Shown one piece after another: positions 42,625 to 50,562 of a stretch of DNA of 64,000 nt. The position numbers were made by a program, and so were the translations under genes. The stretch comes from Afipia birgiae 34632 (lineage in GTDB: Bacteria; Pseudomonadota; Alphaproteobacteria; Rhizobiales; Xanthobacteraceae). The DNA lies in assembly GCF_000308295.2 (NCBI RefSeq), contig NZ_HG326652.1, positions 2,328,818 through 2,392,817 of the forward strand. Reading direction: 5' to 3'. Every line of letters starts with the position of its first letter. Position 1 is the first letter of the stretch. The notes beneath the pieces were generated by a model that was given only the letters and a program-made list of their open reading frames with translations, made no database searches and had not been told where the DNA came from.

Positions 42625-43776
42625 ATGCAGTTCACGCAGGAACACGACGCCATCCGCCGCACCATGCAGCAGTTCATCAAGAACGAGATCAATCCGTTCG
42701 TCGATGAATGGGAGCGCAATGAAATCTACCCGGCGCATCAGGTGTTCAAGAAGATGGGCGACCTCGGCCTGCTCGGCCTGTGCAAGCCCGTCGAATACGG
42801 CGGCGCGGGTCTCGACTACAGCTACGGCATGGTGATGGCGGAAGAACTCGGCGCGATCAACGCGGGCGGCGTCGGCATGTCGATCGGCGTGCAGACCGAC
42901 ATGGCGACGCCCGCGCTGGCGCGGTTCGGATCGGACGAGATGAAGCGCGAGTTTCTCGCACCGTCCATCGCAGGTGACTATGTGGCCTGTATCGGTGTCT
43001 CGGAGCCGGGCGCAGGATCCGACGTCGCCTCGATCAAGACCACCGCCCGCTCCGACGGCGACGACTATGTCATCAACGGCGGCAAAATGTGGATTACCAA
43101 CGGCACGCAGGCCGACTGGATGTGCCTGCTCGCCAATACCGGCGATGGCCCGGCTCATCGCAACAAGTCGCTGATCTGCCTGCCGATGAAAACCAAGGGT
43201 GTGGAGGTTCTGCGCAAGCTCGACAAGCTCGGCATGCATTGCTCGGACACGGCGGAAATCAAATTTACCGACGTGCGCGTGCCGAAGCGCAACCGCATCG
43301 GCGACGAAGGCAAGGGCTTCACCTACCAGATGATGCAATTCCAGGAGGAGCGGCTGTGGGCGGTGGCGGCATGCCTGAAATCCCACGAAAAGACCATCGA
43401 TGAAACCATCGAATACACCCGCGCCCGCAAGGCGTTCGGAAAGCCCCTGCTGGATAATCAGGTGATCCACTTCCGGCTCGCGGAACTGAAAACCGAAGTC
43501 GAACTGCTGCGCTCCCTGCTCTATCGCGCCTGCGAGGAATACATTGCCGGGAATGATGTGACCCCATTGGCCACGATGGGAAAACTGAAGGCCGGTCGCC
43601 TGGGCCGGGAAATTCCCGACGCCTGCCTGCAATACTGGGGCGGCATGGGCTTCATGAACGAAACCCGCGTCAGCCGCGCCTATCGCGACCGGCGGCTGAC
43701 CTCGATCGGCGGCGGCGCGGATGAAGTCATGCTCAGCGTGCTGTGCAAGTACATGGGTACGCTGCCAGAGCAATAA
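42625..43776 (+). CDS. Acyl-CoA dehydrogenase, AtuD (citronellyl-CoA dehydrogenase)-like
   Basis: A 383-residue ACAD. The N-terminus (MQFTQEHDAIRRTMQQF), the VGMSIGVQTDMATPALARFG stretch, the SEPGAGSDVASIKTTARSDG motif and the end RRLTSIGGGADEVM resemble, from memory, AtuD of the Pseudomonas acyclic terpene pathway. It would introduce a 2,3-double bond into an acyl-CoA. Next to a geranyl-CoA-carboxylase-like enzyme this supports a branched or isoprenoid acid pathway. Assignment of substrate is tentative. Confidence 0.9.
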   Translation: MQFTQEHDAIRRTMQQFIKNEINPFVDEWERNEIYPAHQVFKKMGDLGLLGLCKPVEYGGAGLDYSYGMVMAEELGAINAGGVGMSIGVQTDMATPALARFGSDEMKREFLAPSIAGDYVACIGVSEPGAGSDVASIKTTARSDGDDYVINGGKMWITNGTQADWMCLLANTGDGPAHRNKSLICLPMKTKGVEVLRKLDKLGMHCSDTAEIKFTDVRVPKRNRIGDEGKGFTYQMMQFQEERLWAVAACLKSHEKTIDETIEYTRARKAFGKPLLDNQVIHFRLAELKTEVELLRSLLYRACEEYIAGNDVTPLATMGKLKAGRLGREIPDACLQYWGGMGFMNETRVSRAYRDRRLTSIGGGADEVMLSVLCKYMGTLPEQ

Positions 43777-43857
43777 GAACCCGGCCGGAGCAGTAAGCGC
43801 TTGCCTCGGCCTACGATCCGCGCTGTATAACGCCGAGAAGCAAGGGAAACGTCCGAC

Positions 43858-44520
43858 ATGCTCACGCTTTATCATTGCGCCAGCGCGCGCTCTTTCCGTC
43901 CGCTCTGGACGCTGGAAGAAGTCGGTATCCCCTACGAACTGAAGATGCTGCCGTTTCCGCCGCGGTTTCTGAAGCGCGAATATCTCGAACTGAATCCGCT
44001 GGGCACCATCCCGCTGCTGATCGACGGCGAGACCCGGATGACCGAGTCCTCCGCGATCTGCCACTACCTCGTGACCAAATATGGCCCTACGCCCCTCAAC
44101 GTCGCGGTCGATGAACCCGCTTATGGCTCGTATCTGAACTGGCTGTTTTTCGGCGAAGCCACGCTGACGTTCCCGCAGACCATCTATTTCCGTTACGCAC
44201 AGCTTGAGCCGGAGGAACGCAGGAACCCGCAGGCCGCCGCCGATTATGCGCGCTGGTTTCTGGCGCGGCTGCGCTCGCTCGAAACCACTGTGTCCGAATC
44301 GGAGACGGTTTGCGCGGGGCGCTTCACCGCGGCAGACATTTCGGTCGGATACGCGCTGATGTTCGCGCAATCCAACGGCCTGTCCGCGCAGTTCACTCCG
44401 GCCGTTGCCACCTATTGGGGGCGGCTCAAGCAGCGCGAGGGATTCCGCAAGGCGATCGCGGCGCAGGACAAAGCCGGCGCCGAGCAAGGCGTCGCGCCAC
44501 GCGTGCGCGCGGCTACCTAA
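43858..44520 (+). CDS. Glutathione S-transferase family protein
   Basis: A 220-residue GST: N-terminal thioredoxin-like domain (LYHCASARSFRPLWTLEE, with the cis-proline segment GTIPLLIDGE and glutathione-binding MTESSAI near residues 60-66) and a helical C-terminal domain. The start of the ORF matches the family start and is preceded by AGGGAAAC. It may detoxify or isomerise an intermediate of the neighbouring acyl-CoA pathway. Its stop TAA overlaps the stop of the convergent AraC gene at the four bases CTAA. Confidence 0.88.
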   Translation: MLTLYHCASARSFRPLWTLEEVGIPYELKMLPFPPRFLKREYLELNPLGTIPLLIDGETRMTESSAICHYLVTKYGPTPLNVAVDEPAYGSYLNWLFFGEATLTFPQTIYFRYAQLEPEERRNPQAAADYARWFLARLRSLETTVSESETVCAGRFTAADISVGYALMFAQSNGLSAQFTPAVATYWGRLKQREGFRKAIAAQDKAGAEQGVAPRVRAAT

Positions 44521-45332
44521 GCCCGTATTCCCATTGCGTCGCTCACAACATCCCGGCCGTTGATGATCTGCAGCCGCCGCGAGCCGGAAAAAAGCGCACT
44601 CGGCTGCAGTCCATAAATGCGGCGCAGCGAGTGGCTAAAATGCGTCGAATCCGGATAGCCGGCATCGAGCGCAAAATGCGCGAGGTTTCGCTCGACATTG
44701 ACGTGATGCAGTATATTCCGCGCGCGCTTCCAGGCGCGGAAGGTCTTGAAGTTCATGCTGGTCTCGTCCTTGAACAGATGCAGGAAGCGCGACAGCGACA
44801 GCTTGACGCCGTTCGCGCAATCATCACCCGAGATGCTGCTGGACGGTTTCGCCTGAAACCGCGACACGACGGTCGATATGCGCGTATCCAGATCGCGCTG
44901 CTTCAGGCGGCGCTGGAGAAAGATCTGGTCGAAATCCGCCGAGGTGAAACCGCTCGTGCCGCTCAGCGCCATGGTCGCATAGATCTCGCGGAAGCGTGCG
45001 GCTAGCCGGCTGGCGGCGACCGGATCGTCGCACTGGCAAATGGTCTCGGCGAGATCTTCGTCGCAGACTGACTCAGGCTCGATCAGCAGCCCAAGGATTT
45101 CGCGGGACTCCGACGTGATCTTGTGCGGCAGGTAAGCCGGGACGGCGAGGATTTCGCCAATGCGCGGCGGCTGGCCTTCGATTTCTAGACGCGCGGTGCC
45201 ATGCAGCGGCACGCAGACCGCGAGCGCACCGAGCGTACGCACCGAGGGCTTGCCGTGCAGCCCGGCGTAGAACACCCGCTCCGAACTGATCAGCATGAAC
45301 CGGTCGGACCGGCCAGACGTACACCTGCGCAT
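44517..45332 (-). CDS. AraC family transcriptional regulator
   Basis: A 271-residue regulator with an N-terminal cupin-like sensor part (ARLEIEGQPPRIGEILAVPA near residues 50-70) and a C-terminal double helix-turn-helix (about 170-265, LAHFALDAGYPDSTHFSHSL). ATG at 45332 is chosen because GGAGG lies five bases upstream; the longer ATG at 45350 would include that ribosome-binding site in the coding region. It lies between two catabolic units and might act on either, including the tandem repeats at 41316. Confidence 0.88.
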   Translation of the reverse strand: MRRCTSGRSDRFMLISSERVFYAGLHGKPSVRTLGALAVCVPLHGTARLEIEGQPPRIGEILAVPAYLPHKITSESREILGLLIEPESVCDEDLAETICQCDDPVAASRLAARFREIYATMALSGTSGFTSADFDQIFLQRRLKQRDLDTRISTVVSRFQAKPSSSISGDDCANGVKLSLSRFLHLFKDETSMNFKTFRAWKRARNILHHVNVERNLAHFALDAGYPDSTHFSHSLRRIYGLQPSALFSGSRRLQIINGRDVVSDAMGIRA

Positions 45333-45389
45333 CGTTTCCTCCAGAAACATTTCTTCACGGGCGATTGTTCGCCTCTTGTGAAACCTGAA

Positions 45390-46685
45390 CTAGCGGCTCT
45401 TCTCCGTCGTCTCGAATTTCCCCGCGCCCATATAGCCGAACAGAAATCCGGCGACCTTGCGCTTCTGGATTTCCTCGCTGCCCTCGGTAATGCGATAGCG
45501 CCGATGATGGCGATAAATGTGCTCGAACGGCTTGTGCCGCGAGTAGCCCATGCCGCCATGCACCTGCATGGCGCGATCCGCCGCTTCGCAGCACAGCCGG
45601 TTCGCCCAGAAATTGCACATCGACACCTTGTCGGACAGCCGGTGCTCGACTTCCGCCTGCGTCATGCGGTCCATTTCCCACGCGGTCTTTCGGATCAGAA
45701 GGCGCAGCATCTCCGCCTGCGTCGCAAGCTCCACCAGCGGCCACTGGATCGCCTGGTTCTCGGCCAGCGCGTGGCCGAACGGCTTGCGCTCGCGCGCGTA
45801 ATGCACGCTCTCATTGATGCAGTAGACGGCGGCACCGAGCGAACTGGCAGCCTGGCGAATCCGGTTCTCATGCACGAAGCATTGCGCCAGCGACAGGCCG
45901 CGGCCGACTTCGCCGAACAGCGCATCGTCCGGCACGAACACGTCTGTGAAGCTGACGCGCGGGTGGTCGGTCGGCATGTTGAAGGTCCAGAGATATTCTT
46001 CGACCTTCACGCCCTTGGCGCTTGCGGGCACGAGGAAGCATGTGATGCCCCGCGCATCGCCGTCGTTGCCCGACGTGCGCGCGAACGTCGCGCAGTGGGT
46101 GGCGACATGCATACCGGTGGTCCACATCTTTTCGCCATTGATCACCCACCCGCTGACGCCGTCGCGCGTGGCCTGCACTGCCCGCGTTTCCATGTGGGTG
46201 GCGTCCGATCCATGATCGGGTTCCGTGAGGCCGAAGGTGATGCGGTACTTGCCGGTGAGCGAGCCTTCGATCATCGCCTTCTGGTCGTCGCGGCCGTAGC
46301 GATCCAGCATCGTCACCAGCGGAAAGTTGCCGACGATGGAATGCTCGTTCTGCAAATCGTTGTGCAGGCCGAGGCCCTTGGCAGCGAAATGCTCGCGGAT
46401 CACCGCCATCCAGAGATTGGAGCCGTTCTTGCCGCCGTAGCGCGCAGGAATCGCGAAGCGCAGATGCCCGGCTTCATCGGCAAGATTTTTGGCCTGACGC
46501 AGCAGGTCTTCCCATTCGTGGCGCGGCAGGCCGCCCTTGTCGAAATCCGTCCGCGCCCATTCGCGGCGATGATCGAAGAAGCGGATGTTGTCGTCGCGCT
46601 GCTCAAGCGGCTTAACCTTCTGATCGATAAAGCGATCGAGCTCGGACAGATAAGCGGTCAAATCGTCAGGCAGCGAGAAATCCAA
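45390..46685 (-). CDS. Acyl-CoA dehydrogenase family protein, LvaC/ACAD10-11-like by context
   Basis: A 431-residue ACAD with FGLTEPDHGSDATHMETRAV, WVINGEKMWTTGMHVATH and AMQVHGGMGYSRHKPFEH. The C-terminus reads HHRRYRITEGSEEIQKRKVA. A TTG start at 46685 is proposed: GGGAG lies seven bases upstream and the family start MDFSLPDDLTAYLSELD follows; the in-frame ATG at 46793 adds unlikely basic sequence. A phosphotransferase and a small DUF6285-like protein are encoded nearby. In the levulinate pathway such a trio handles 4-hydroxyacyl-CoA: kinase, small partner, and an ACAD that removes phosphate. Assignment is by analogy. Confidence 0.85.
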   Translation of the reverse strand: MDFSLPDDLTAYLSELDRFIDQKVKPLEQRDDNIRFFDHRREWARTDFDKGGLPRHEWEDLLRQAKNLADEAGHLRFAIPARYGGKNGSNLWMAVIREHFAAKGLGLHNDLQNEHSIVGNFPLVTMLDRYGRDDQKAMIEGSLTGKYRITFGLTEPDHGSDATHMETRAVQATRDGVSGWVINGEKMWTTGMHVATHCATFARTSGNDGDARGITCFLVPASAKGVKVEEYLWTFNMPTDHPRVSFTDVFVPDDALFGEVGRGLSLAQCFVHENRIRQAASSLGAAVYCINESVHYARERKPFGHALAENQAIQWPLVELATQAEMLRLLIRKTAWEMDRMTQAEVEHRLSDKVSMCNFWANRLCCEAADRAMQVHGGMGYSRHKPFEHIYRHHRRYRITEGSEEIQKRKVAGFLFGYMGAGKFETTEKSR

Positions 46686-46887
46686 CGCGCGACTCCCAGA
46701 CGTCCATCCCCGGACTTTGTTTTTGTTCCGCCGCGCTGCTCGCGAGAGCCGACGATGGTTGGGAATTAAGGTAAGACGCGGCGCGTTAGTCAAGCGCTTA
46801 ATTAATTTGTGAAGCGGCTTCTTTGCTGTCTATTTAAGGCACGACAACATCGCTCAAGTGTTGCAACGCAGCGTAAGGAAATCGCTC

Positions 46888-47667
46888 ATGGCCTATGAAT
46901 TCGCCAAGGTGGACCGCAGAGGTCCGCTGACCATCGTCACGCTCAATCGTCCCGAGGTAATGAACGCCGTGCATTCGCCGATGCACTTTGAAATGCATCG
47001 CGTTTTTGACGAGTTCAACAAGGACCCCGATCAATGGATCGCAATCGTGACGGGTGCGGGTGACCGGGCGTTTTCCGCAGGCAACGACCTGAAGTGGCAG
47101 GCCCAGGGCGGCCAGCGCGGCTGGGATACCAGCGGATTCGCAGGACTGACCCACCGCTTCGATTGTGACAAGCCGATCATTGCCGCCGTCAACGGCGTGG
47201 CGATGGGCGGCGGCTTTGAAATCGCGCTGGCCTGCGACCTGATCATCGCGTCGGAAAACGCGACCTTCGCCCTGCCCGAGCCGCGTGTCGGCCTCGCTGC
47301 CCTCGCCGGCGGACTGCACCGCCTGCCACGCCTGATCGGCCTCAAGCGCGCCATGGGCATGATCCTGACCGGACGCCATGTTCCGGCCCGCGAAGGACTT
47401 GAGCTTGGCTTCGTCAACGAAGTCGTTCCAAAGGGCGAAGCGCTCGCGGCTGCGGAGCGCTGGGCCAATCTCATCCTGCAGAACGGCCCGATGTCGATCC
47501 GCGCCTCGAAGCAGACGATGCATCGCGGCCTCGGCGTGTCACTGGAACAGGCGCTGGCGGAACAGTTCGATTATCCGGCCGTCAAGGCGCTTGGCGCGTC
47601 CGAAGACTACATCGAAGGGCCCAAGGCCTTCGCGGAAAAGCGCCCGCCGCAATGGAAGGGGCGCTGA
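46888..47667 (+). CDS. Enoyl-CoA hydratase family protein
   Basis: A 259-residue crotonase with oxyanion segments AFSAGNDLKWQ and NGVAMGGGFEIALACD. The first catalytic glutamate is in ATFALPEPRVGL; at the second position the sequence reads KRAMGMILTG, so that glutamate is glycine. It may thus be a dehydratase or isomerase rather than a standard hydratase. ATG at 46888 follows AAGGAA; an upstream ATG-less extension to 46858 is less likely. It is divergent from the acyl-CoA dehydrogenase gene and shares its 202-base promoter region. Confidence 0.88.
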   Translation: MAYEFAKVDRRGPLTIVTLNRPEVMNAVHSPMHFEMHRVFDEFNKDPDQWIAIVTGAGDRAFSAGNDLKWQAQGGQRGWDTSGFAGLTHRFDCDKPIIAAVNGVAMGGGFEIALACDLIIASENATFALPEPRVGLAALAGGLHRLPRLIGLKRAMGMILTGRHVPAREGLELGFVNEVVPKGEALAAAERWANLILQNGPMSIRASKQTMHRGLGVSLEQALAEQFDYPAVKALGASEDYIEGPKAFAEKRPPQWKGR

Positions 47668-47697
47668 TCTTTCATCGACTACGATAAATCAGTTCAG

Positions 47698-47770
47698 CGT
47701 CATTGCGAGCGAAGCGAAGCAATCCAGAGCCACAAGGAAAACTGGATTGCTTCGTCGCTGACGCTCCTAG
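47698..47770. repeat. Palindromic repeat, CGTCATTGCGAG family, copy 6, truncated and overlapping a stop codon
   Basis: The left arm and centre are complete, but the right arm ends as CGCTCCTAG instead of CGCTCCTCGCAATGACG. The CTA within it is the stop codon (TAG) of the minus-strand gene at 47767. The repeat therefore seems to have landed at, or been cut into, the 3' end of that gene. Confidence 0.85.
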
Positions 47771-48141
47771 CTTCCGTCCCGCTCCCGCTTGTAGGACGCA
47801 TAGTTCGGCTGGTCGATGGCCAGCTTGTCCATCGTGGTCTGCCAGACGTGTTCGGTAAGTCCCGGCGTCTGGAAGCCCATCTCGCCGCTTGCGATACGCG
47901 CCGACAAGAGACGGTTGAGGTCGTCGAGCGAACCGGACGTGCCGAGCAGCTTTGACAGCCGCTCGATCTCGGCCGCATCGCCGGATGCTTCATGCGTAAG
48001 CTGCCGCACGACCAGATCGAGCGCGTTGAGCCCGACGCGCAGCTTGAATGCCGCGTGCCCGGACAATTGCGGCGCGACGTCGGCACGGAGAAACTCCGCA
48101 ACCGCGTTGATCAGTTCGACCGGCGTCGGTTGATCCTGCAT
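47767..48141 (-). CDS. DUF6285-like small protein, LvaB-like partner of the adjacent phosphotransferase
   Basis: A 124-residue, probably helical protein (TPVELINAVAEFLRADVAPQ, then FKLRVGLNALDLVVRQL). I recall such proteins beside acyl-CoA phosphotransferases; size and position match LvaB, the small partner required by the kinase LvaA in levulinate degradation. The ATG at 48141 is preferred because AAAGGA is spaced eight bases upstream; an ATG at 48150 lies too close to that site. Only 15 bases separate it from the phosphotransferase gene. Its stop codon lies in a dispersed repeat, so the C-terminus may have been altered. Confidence 0.75.
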   Translation of the reverse strand: MQDQPTPVELINAVAEFLRADVAPQLSGHAAFKLRVGLNALDLVVRQLTHEASGDAAEIERLSKLLGTSGSLDDLNRLLSARIASGEMGFQTPGLTEHVWQTTMDKLAIDQPNYASYKRERDGS

Positions 48142-48156
48142 CTCATACATCCTTTG

Positions 48157-49152
48157 TCATGCGCGGCGACGCGGCGCCAGCAGCCGCAACAAATCAATTT
48201 CGGTTTCCGAGGCACGGCGGCCGATCATGGCGCGCTCCATGGAATAATCGGGGCCGGCGCGAAACCGCTGCATCATGCCGCAACACATAATGCCCCACCG
48301 CAAGGTGCCCAGCGTTTCCCAGAACATCACACGCGGCACGTCGACGGCGCGGCCCGCTGCGGCTTCATACGCCGCGAACAAGTCCTCGCGCGATCCAAGC
48401 CCGCCGACCGGCTTGTCGATTTCGCCGAACCGCCACGAGTTCACGCAGATCCAGCCGAGGTCTTCCATCGGATCGCCAAAATGCGCCAGCTCCCAGTCGA
48501 GTACCGCGCGAATGCCCTCAGGCCCGATGATGAGATTGCCGTGGCGGAAATCGCCGTGTACCAGCGTCACCGAGTCCGCTGGTGCAGGCGCGTTGTCGTG
48601 CAGCCACCGCAGCGCCAGATCGAACACCGGACGCGGCCAGTCGAACGATTTGTATTCCGCCGCGAGGTCGTCGAGTTCGCCCGCGACCGTCATCAGCCGC
48701 AGTTTCGGAAGCCGGGATTTTTCCAAAGCATGAATGCCAGCAATCACCGTACCGAGCTGGCTCGCCAGCATATTGCGCGCGTTGGCGAACTCCGCATCGC
48801 GCAGGATCTTGCGCGGGATGGTCTCGCCCTCGACGCGATCCATGATGAAGCCACTGCCGAGGCTATCCTCCCCGCGCAGTACGTAACGCACGCGCGGGGA
48901 CGGTATTCCCGCTTCACAAGCCTGCTGCATCAGAACCGCTTCGGCCTCCAGCCCGGCAGCGCGGCCCGGTGCGGCGCCATAGCCCGATGGCGCGCGGCGC
49001 AGAATAACAGCGATGTTTCCGGATGGATGCAGGACGTCGAACGACCAGGTCTCCTGACTTGCGCCGCCGGACAGTTGAGCCAGGCGATCGATGCCTGTGG
49101 CTCCCGGAAACCAGCACGCGATGCCGGTCTTGATCGCACTTTCAATCGTCAT
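48157..49152 (-). CDS. Phosphotransferase (APH-like kinase), LvaA/ACAD10-11 kinase-like
   Basis: A 331-residue protein with an aminoglycoside phosphotransferase-type kinase fold. The catalytic loop is LVHGDFRHGNLIIG and the metal-binding aspartate lies in AVLDWELAHFGDP; the nucleotide-binding start is GGASQETWSFDV near residue 28. Proteins of this group in acyl-CoA gene clusters include LvaA, which phosphorylates 4-hydroxyacyl-CoA. With the small partner gene and an ACAD close by, this is the best guess here; resistance to an antibiotic is unlikely by context. It starts only 34 bases after a strong terminator that ends the importer C operon. Confidence 0.85.
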   Translation of the reverse strand: MTIESAIKTGIACWFPGATGIDRLAQLSGGASQETWSFDVLHPSGNIAVILRRAPSGYGAAPGRAAGLEAEAVLMQQACEAGIPSPRVRYVLRGEDSLGSGFIMDRVEGETIPRKILRDAEFANARNMLASQLGTVIAGIHALEKSRLPKLRLMTVAGELDDLAAEYKSFDWPRPVFDLALRWLHDNAPAPADSVTLVHGDFRHGNLIIGPEGIRAVLDWELAHFGDPMEDLGWICVNSWRFGEIDKPVGGLGSREDLFAAYEAAAGRAVDVPRVMFWETLGTLRWGIMCCGMMQRFRAGPDYSMERAMIGRRASETEIDLLRLLAPRRRA

Positions 49153-49186
49153 TGGGCATGTTGGCTCTTTGTTGGAGCCGGACCGT

Positions 49187-49224
49187 AAATAAAATCGCGT
49201 GCGCGGGCAACCCGCGCACGCGAT
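49187..49224 (-). terminator. Strong Rho-independent terminator after importer C binding-protein gene
   Basis: A perfect 14-bp stem (ATCGCGTGCGCGGG / CCCGCGCACGCGAT) with a 3-base loop is followed on the minus strand by TTTTATTTA. It lies 20 bases after the stop of the binding-protein gene and 34 bases before the phosphotransferase ATG, so it separates the importer C operon from the kinase module. Confidence 0.88.
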
Positions 49225-49243
49225 GTCACTCAGAACAGATTGC

Positions 49244-50443
49244 TCAGAACATCAGGCCATCCTTCACCAGAACCCAGCGGCCACCTTTGACCTGCTGGAC
49301 CTGCGTTACCGTGGTGGCGAGGTGGTTCGTCTTCGAGAACTTGGTCGGCGGCGAGTTGAAGATGTCATTGAACACGTCACCGGACTCGAGCGAATCCAGC
49401 ATCTTCGCGCCGGTCAGATCCTTGCCTGCCTTGTTCGCATAGTGAGCGAAGGTCATCATGGCGTTGTAACCGATGATAGCCTGCGTGTTGGCGTCGGTGC
49501 CGAACGCCTTCTTGTAGTTCGTCAGCCAGTCCTTCACCTTGCCCTTGGCGGTGTCTTCATACGGAATCTCGAAGCCGGCGGCGGCATAGAGGCCTTCGAC
49601 GGCGTCCTTGCCGAGCGCGGGCACTTCGAGCACGTTGGTCGGTGTCGCGCCGAGGAACGTCACATCCCAACCGAGTTTCTTGGCCTCTCCCATCGCGCCG
49701 ATGGTTTCGCGGATCACAGTTCCGAGCACCACAAGATCACAGCCGTCGGCCTTCATCTTCGCGACCTGCGCGCTGAAATCGGATGCGCCGCGCTTGTAGC
49801 TGGTCACCGACGCCGGCGTCAGCTTCATCGCTGCCGTCTGCTGGTTGAAGCCATCGAGCACGCTCTTACCGTATTCGTCGTCCTGATGCATGATGCAGGG
49901 CTTGGTGAACTTCTTCCACTCCACCATGTGCTTGATCGCAGCCCGCGTGCTTTCGACGTACGGCAGGATGTTGTTGAACTTCAGCCTCTCCTGCGGCTTG
50001 GCCGGATCGAACTTGAACGTGAACTCCGCCGCCGTCAGCGGGAAGAGCTGCAAGACGCCCGCATCGAACAGGATGTCCTGCGCGGCAAGAACAGTCGGCG
50101 AGCCCATCGGGCCAACCATGGCGAAGACCTTGTCCTTCTCGATCATCTTCTGCGACGCCAGCACCGCGCGCTTCGGATCGTAACCGCTGTCTTCCATGAT
50201 CAGCTTGATCTTGCGGCCGTTGATGCCGCCGGCGGCATTGATTTCGTCCGTCGCCATCTTCATGCCGTTGGACACCGGCACGCCCCAGACCTTGATCGGG
50301 CCGGACAAATCCTGATGCGATCCGACGACGATCTCGGTCGGTGAGATGCCCTCGTTGGTCACTTTGGTCTGTGCGAAGGCCGGCGACTGGGTCAGCGCGA
50401 GCGCGCCCACCGCAAGGCCCAACGCCTTGAACGATTTCGACAT
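49244..50443 (-). CDS. HAAT ABC importer C, periplasmic substrate-binding protein
   Basis: A 399-residue type I periplasmic binding protein with a signal peptide (MSKSFKALGLAVGALALTQS, cleavage after AFA near residue 24). The mature part shows EIVVGSHQDLSGPIKVWG and the ligand-hinge region MVGPMGSPTVLAAQD near residue 110. It is the last gene of the importer C operon and the receptor for LivH/LivM/LivG/LivF encoded at 52487-56067. Its neighbour upstream is an acyl-CoA synthetase, so the ligand is probably a carboxylic acid. Confidence 0.93.
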   Translation of the reverse strand: MSKSFKALGLAVGALALTQSPAFAQTKVTNEGISPTEIVVGSHQDLSGPIKVWGVPVSNGMKMATDEINAAGGINGRKIKLIMEDSGYDPKRAVLASQKMIEKDKVFAMVGPMGSPTVLAAQDILFDAGVLQLFPLTAAEFTFKFDPAKPQERLKFNNILPYVESTRAAIKHMVEWKKFTKPCIMHQDDEYGKSVLDGFNQQTAAMKLTPASVTSYKRGASDFSAQVAKMKADGCDLVVLGTVIRETIGAMGEAKKLGWDVTFLGATPTNVLEVPALGKDAVEGLYAAAGFEIPYEDTAKGKVKDWLTNYKKAFGTDANTQAIIGYNAMMTFAHYANKAGKDLTGAKMLDSLESGDVFNDIFNSPPTKFSKTNHLATTVTQVQQVKGGRWVLVKDGLMF

Positions 50444-50562
50444 AACGGTCTCCTCTCTGTTGGCCCATATTCAGCGAAGGCCGGGCCTTGTTACCTTCGC
50501 CGCTGAGCGGCCCCTGCGGGCCGCGGAATGCGCTTCTTGTGACGCAATAGTAACGGGGGAGC

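Noticed and set aside
42613-44487. Open frame of about 624 codons on the minus strand
   Set aside because: Antisense to an acyl-CoA dehydrogenase and the GST gene, both of which have clear motifs.
46686-46793. ATG start of the acyl-CoA dehydrogenase at 46793
   Set aside because: The added residues are basic and unlike the family; a TTG with GGGAG upstream at 46685 gives the expected N-terminus.
48157-49152. Antibiotic resistance phosphotransferase
   Set aside because: The kinase fold is shared, but the neighbours are acyl-CoA genes and a small LvaB-like partner, which favours acyl-CoA metabolism.
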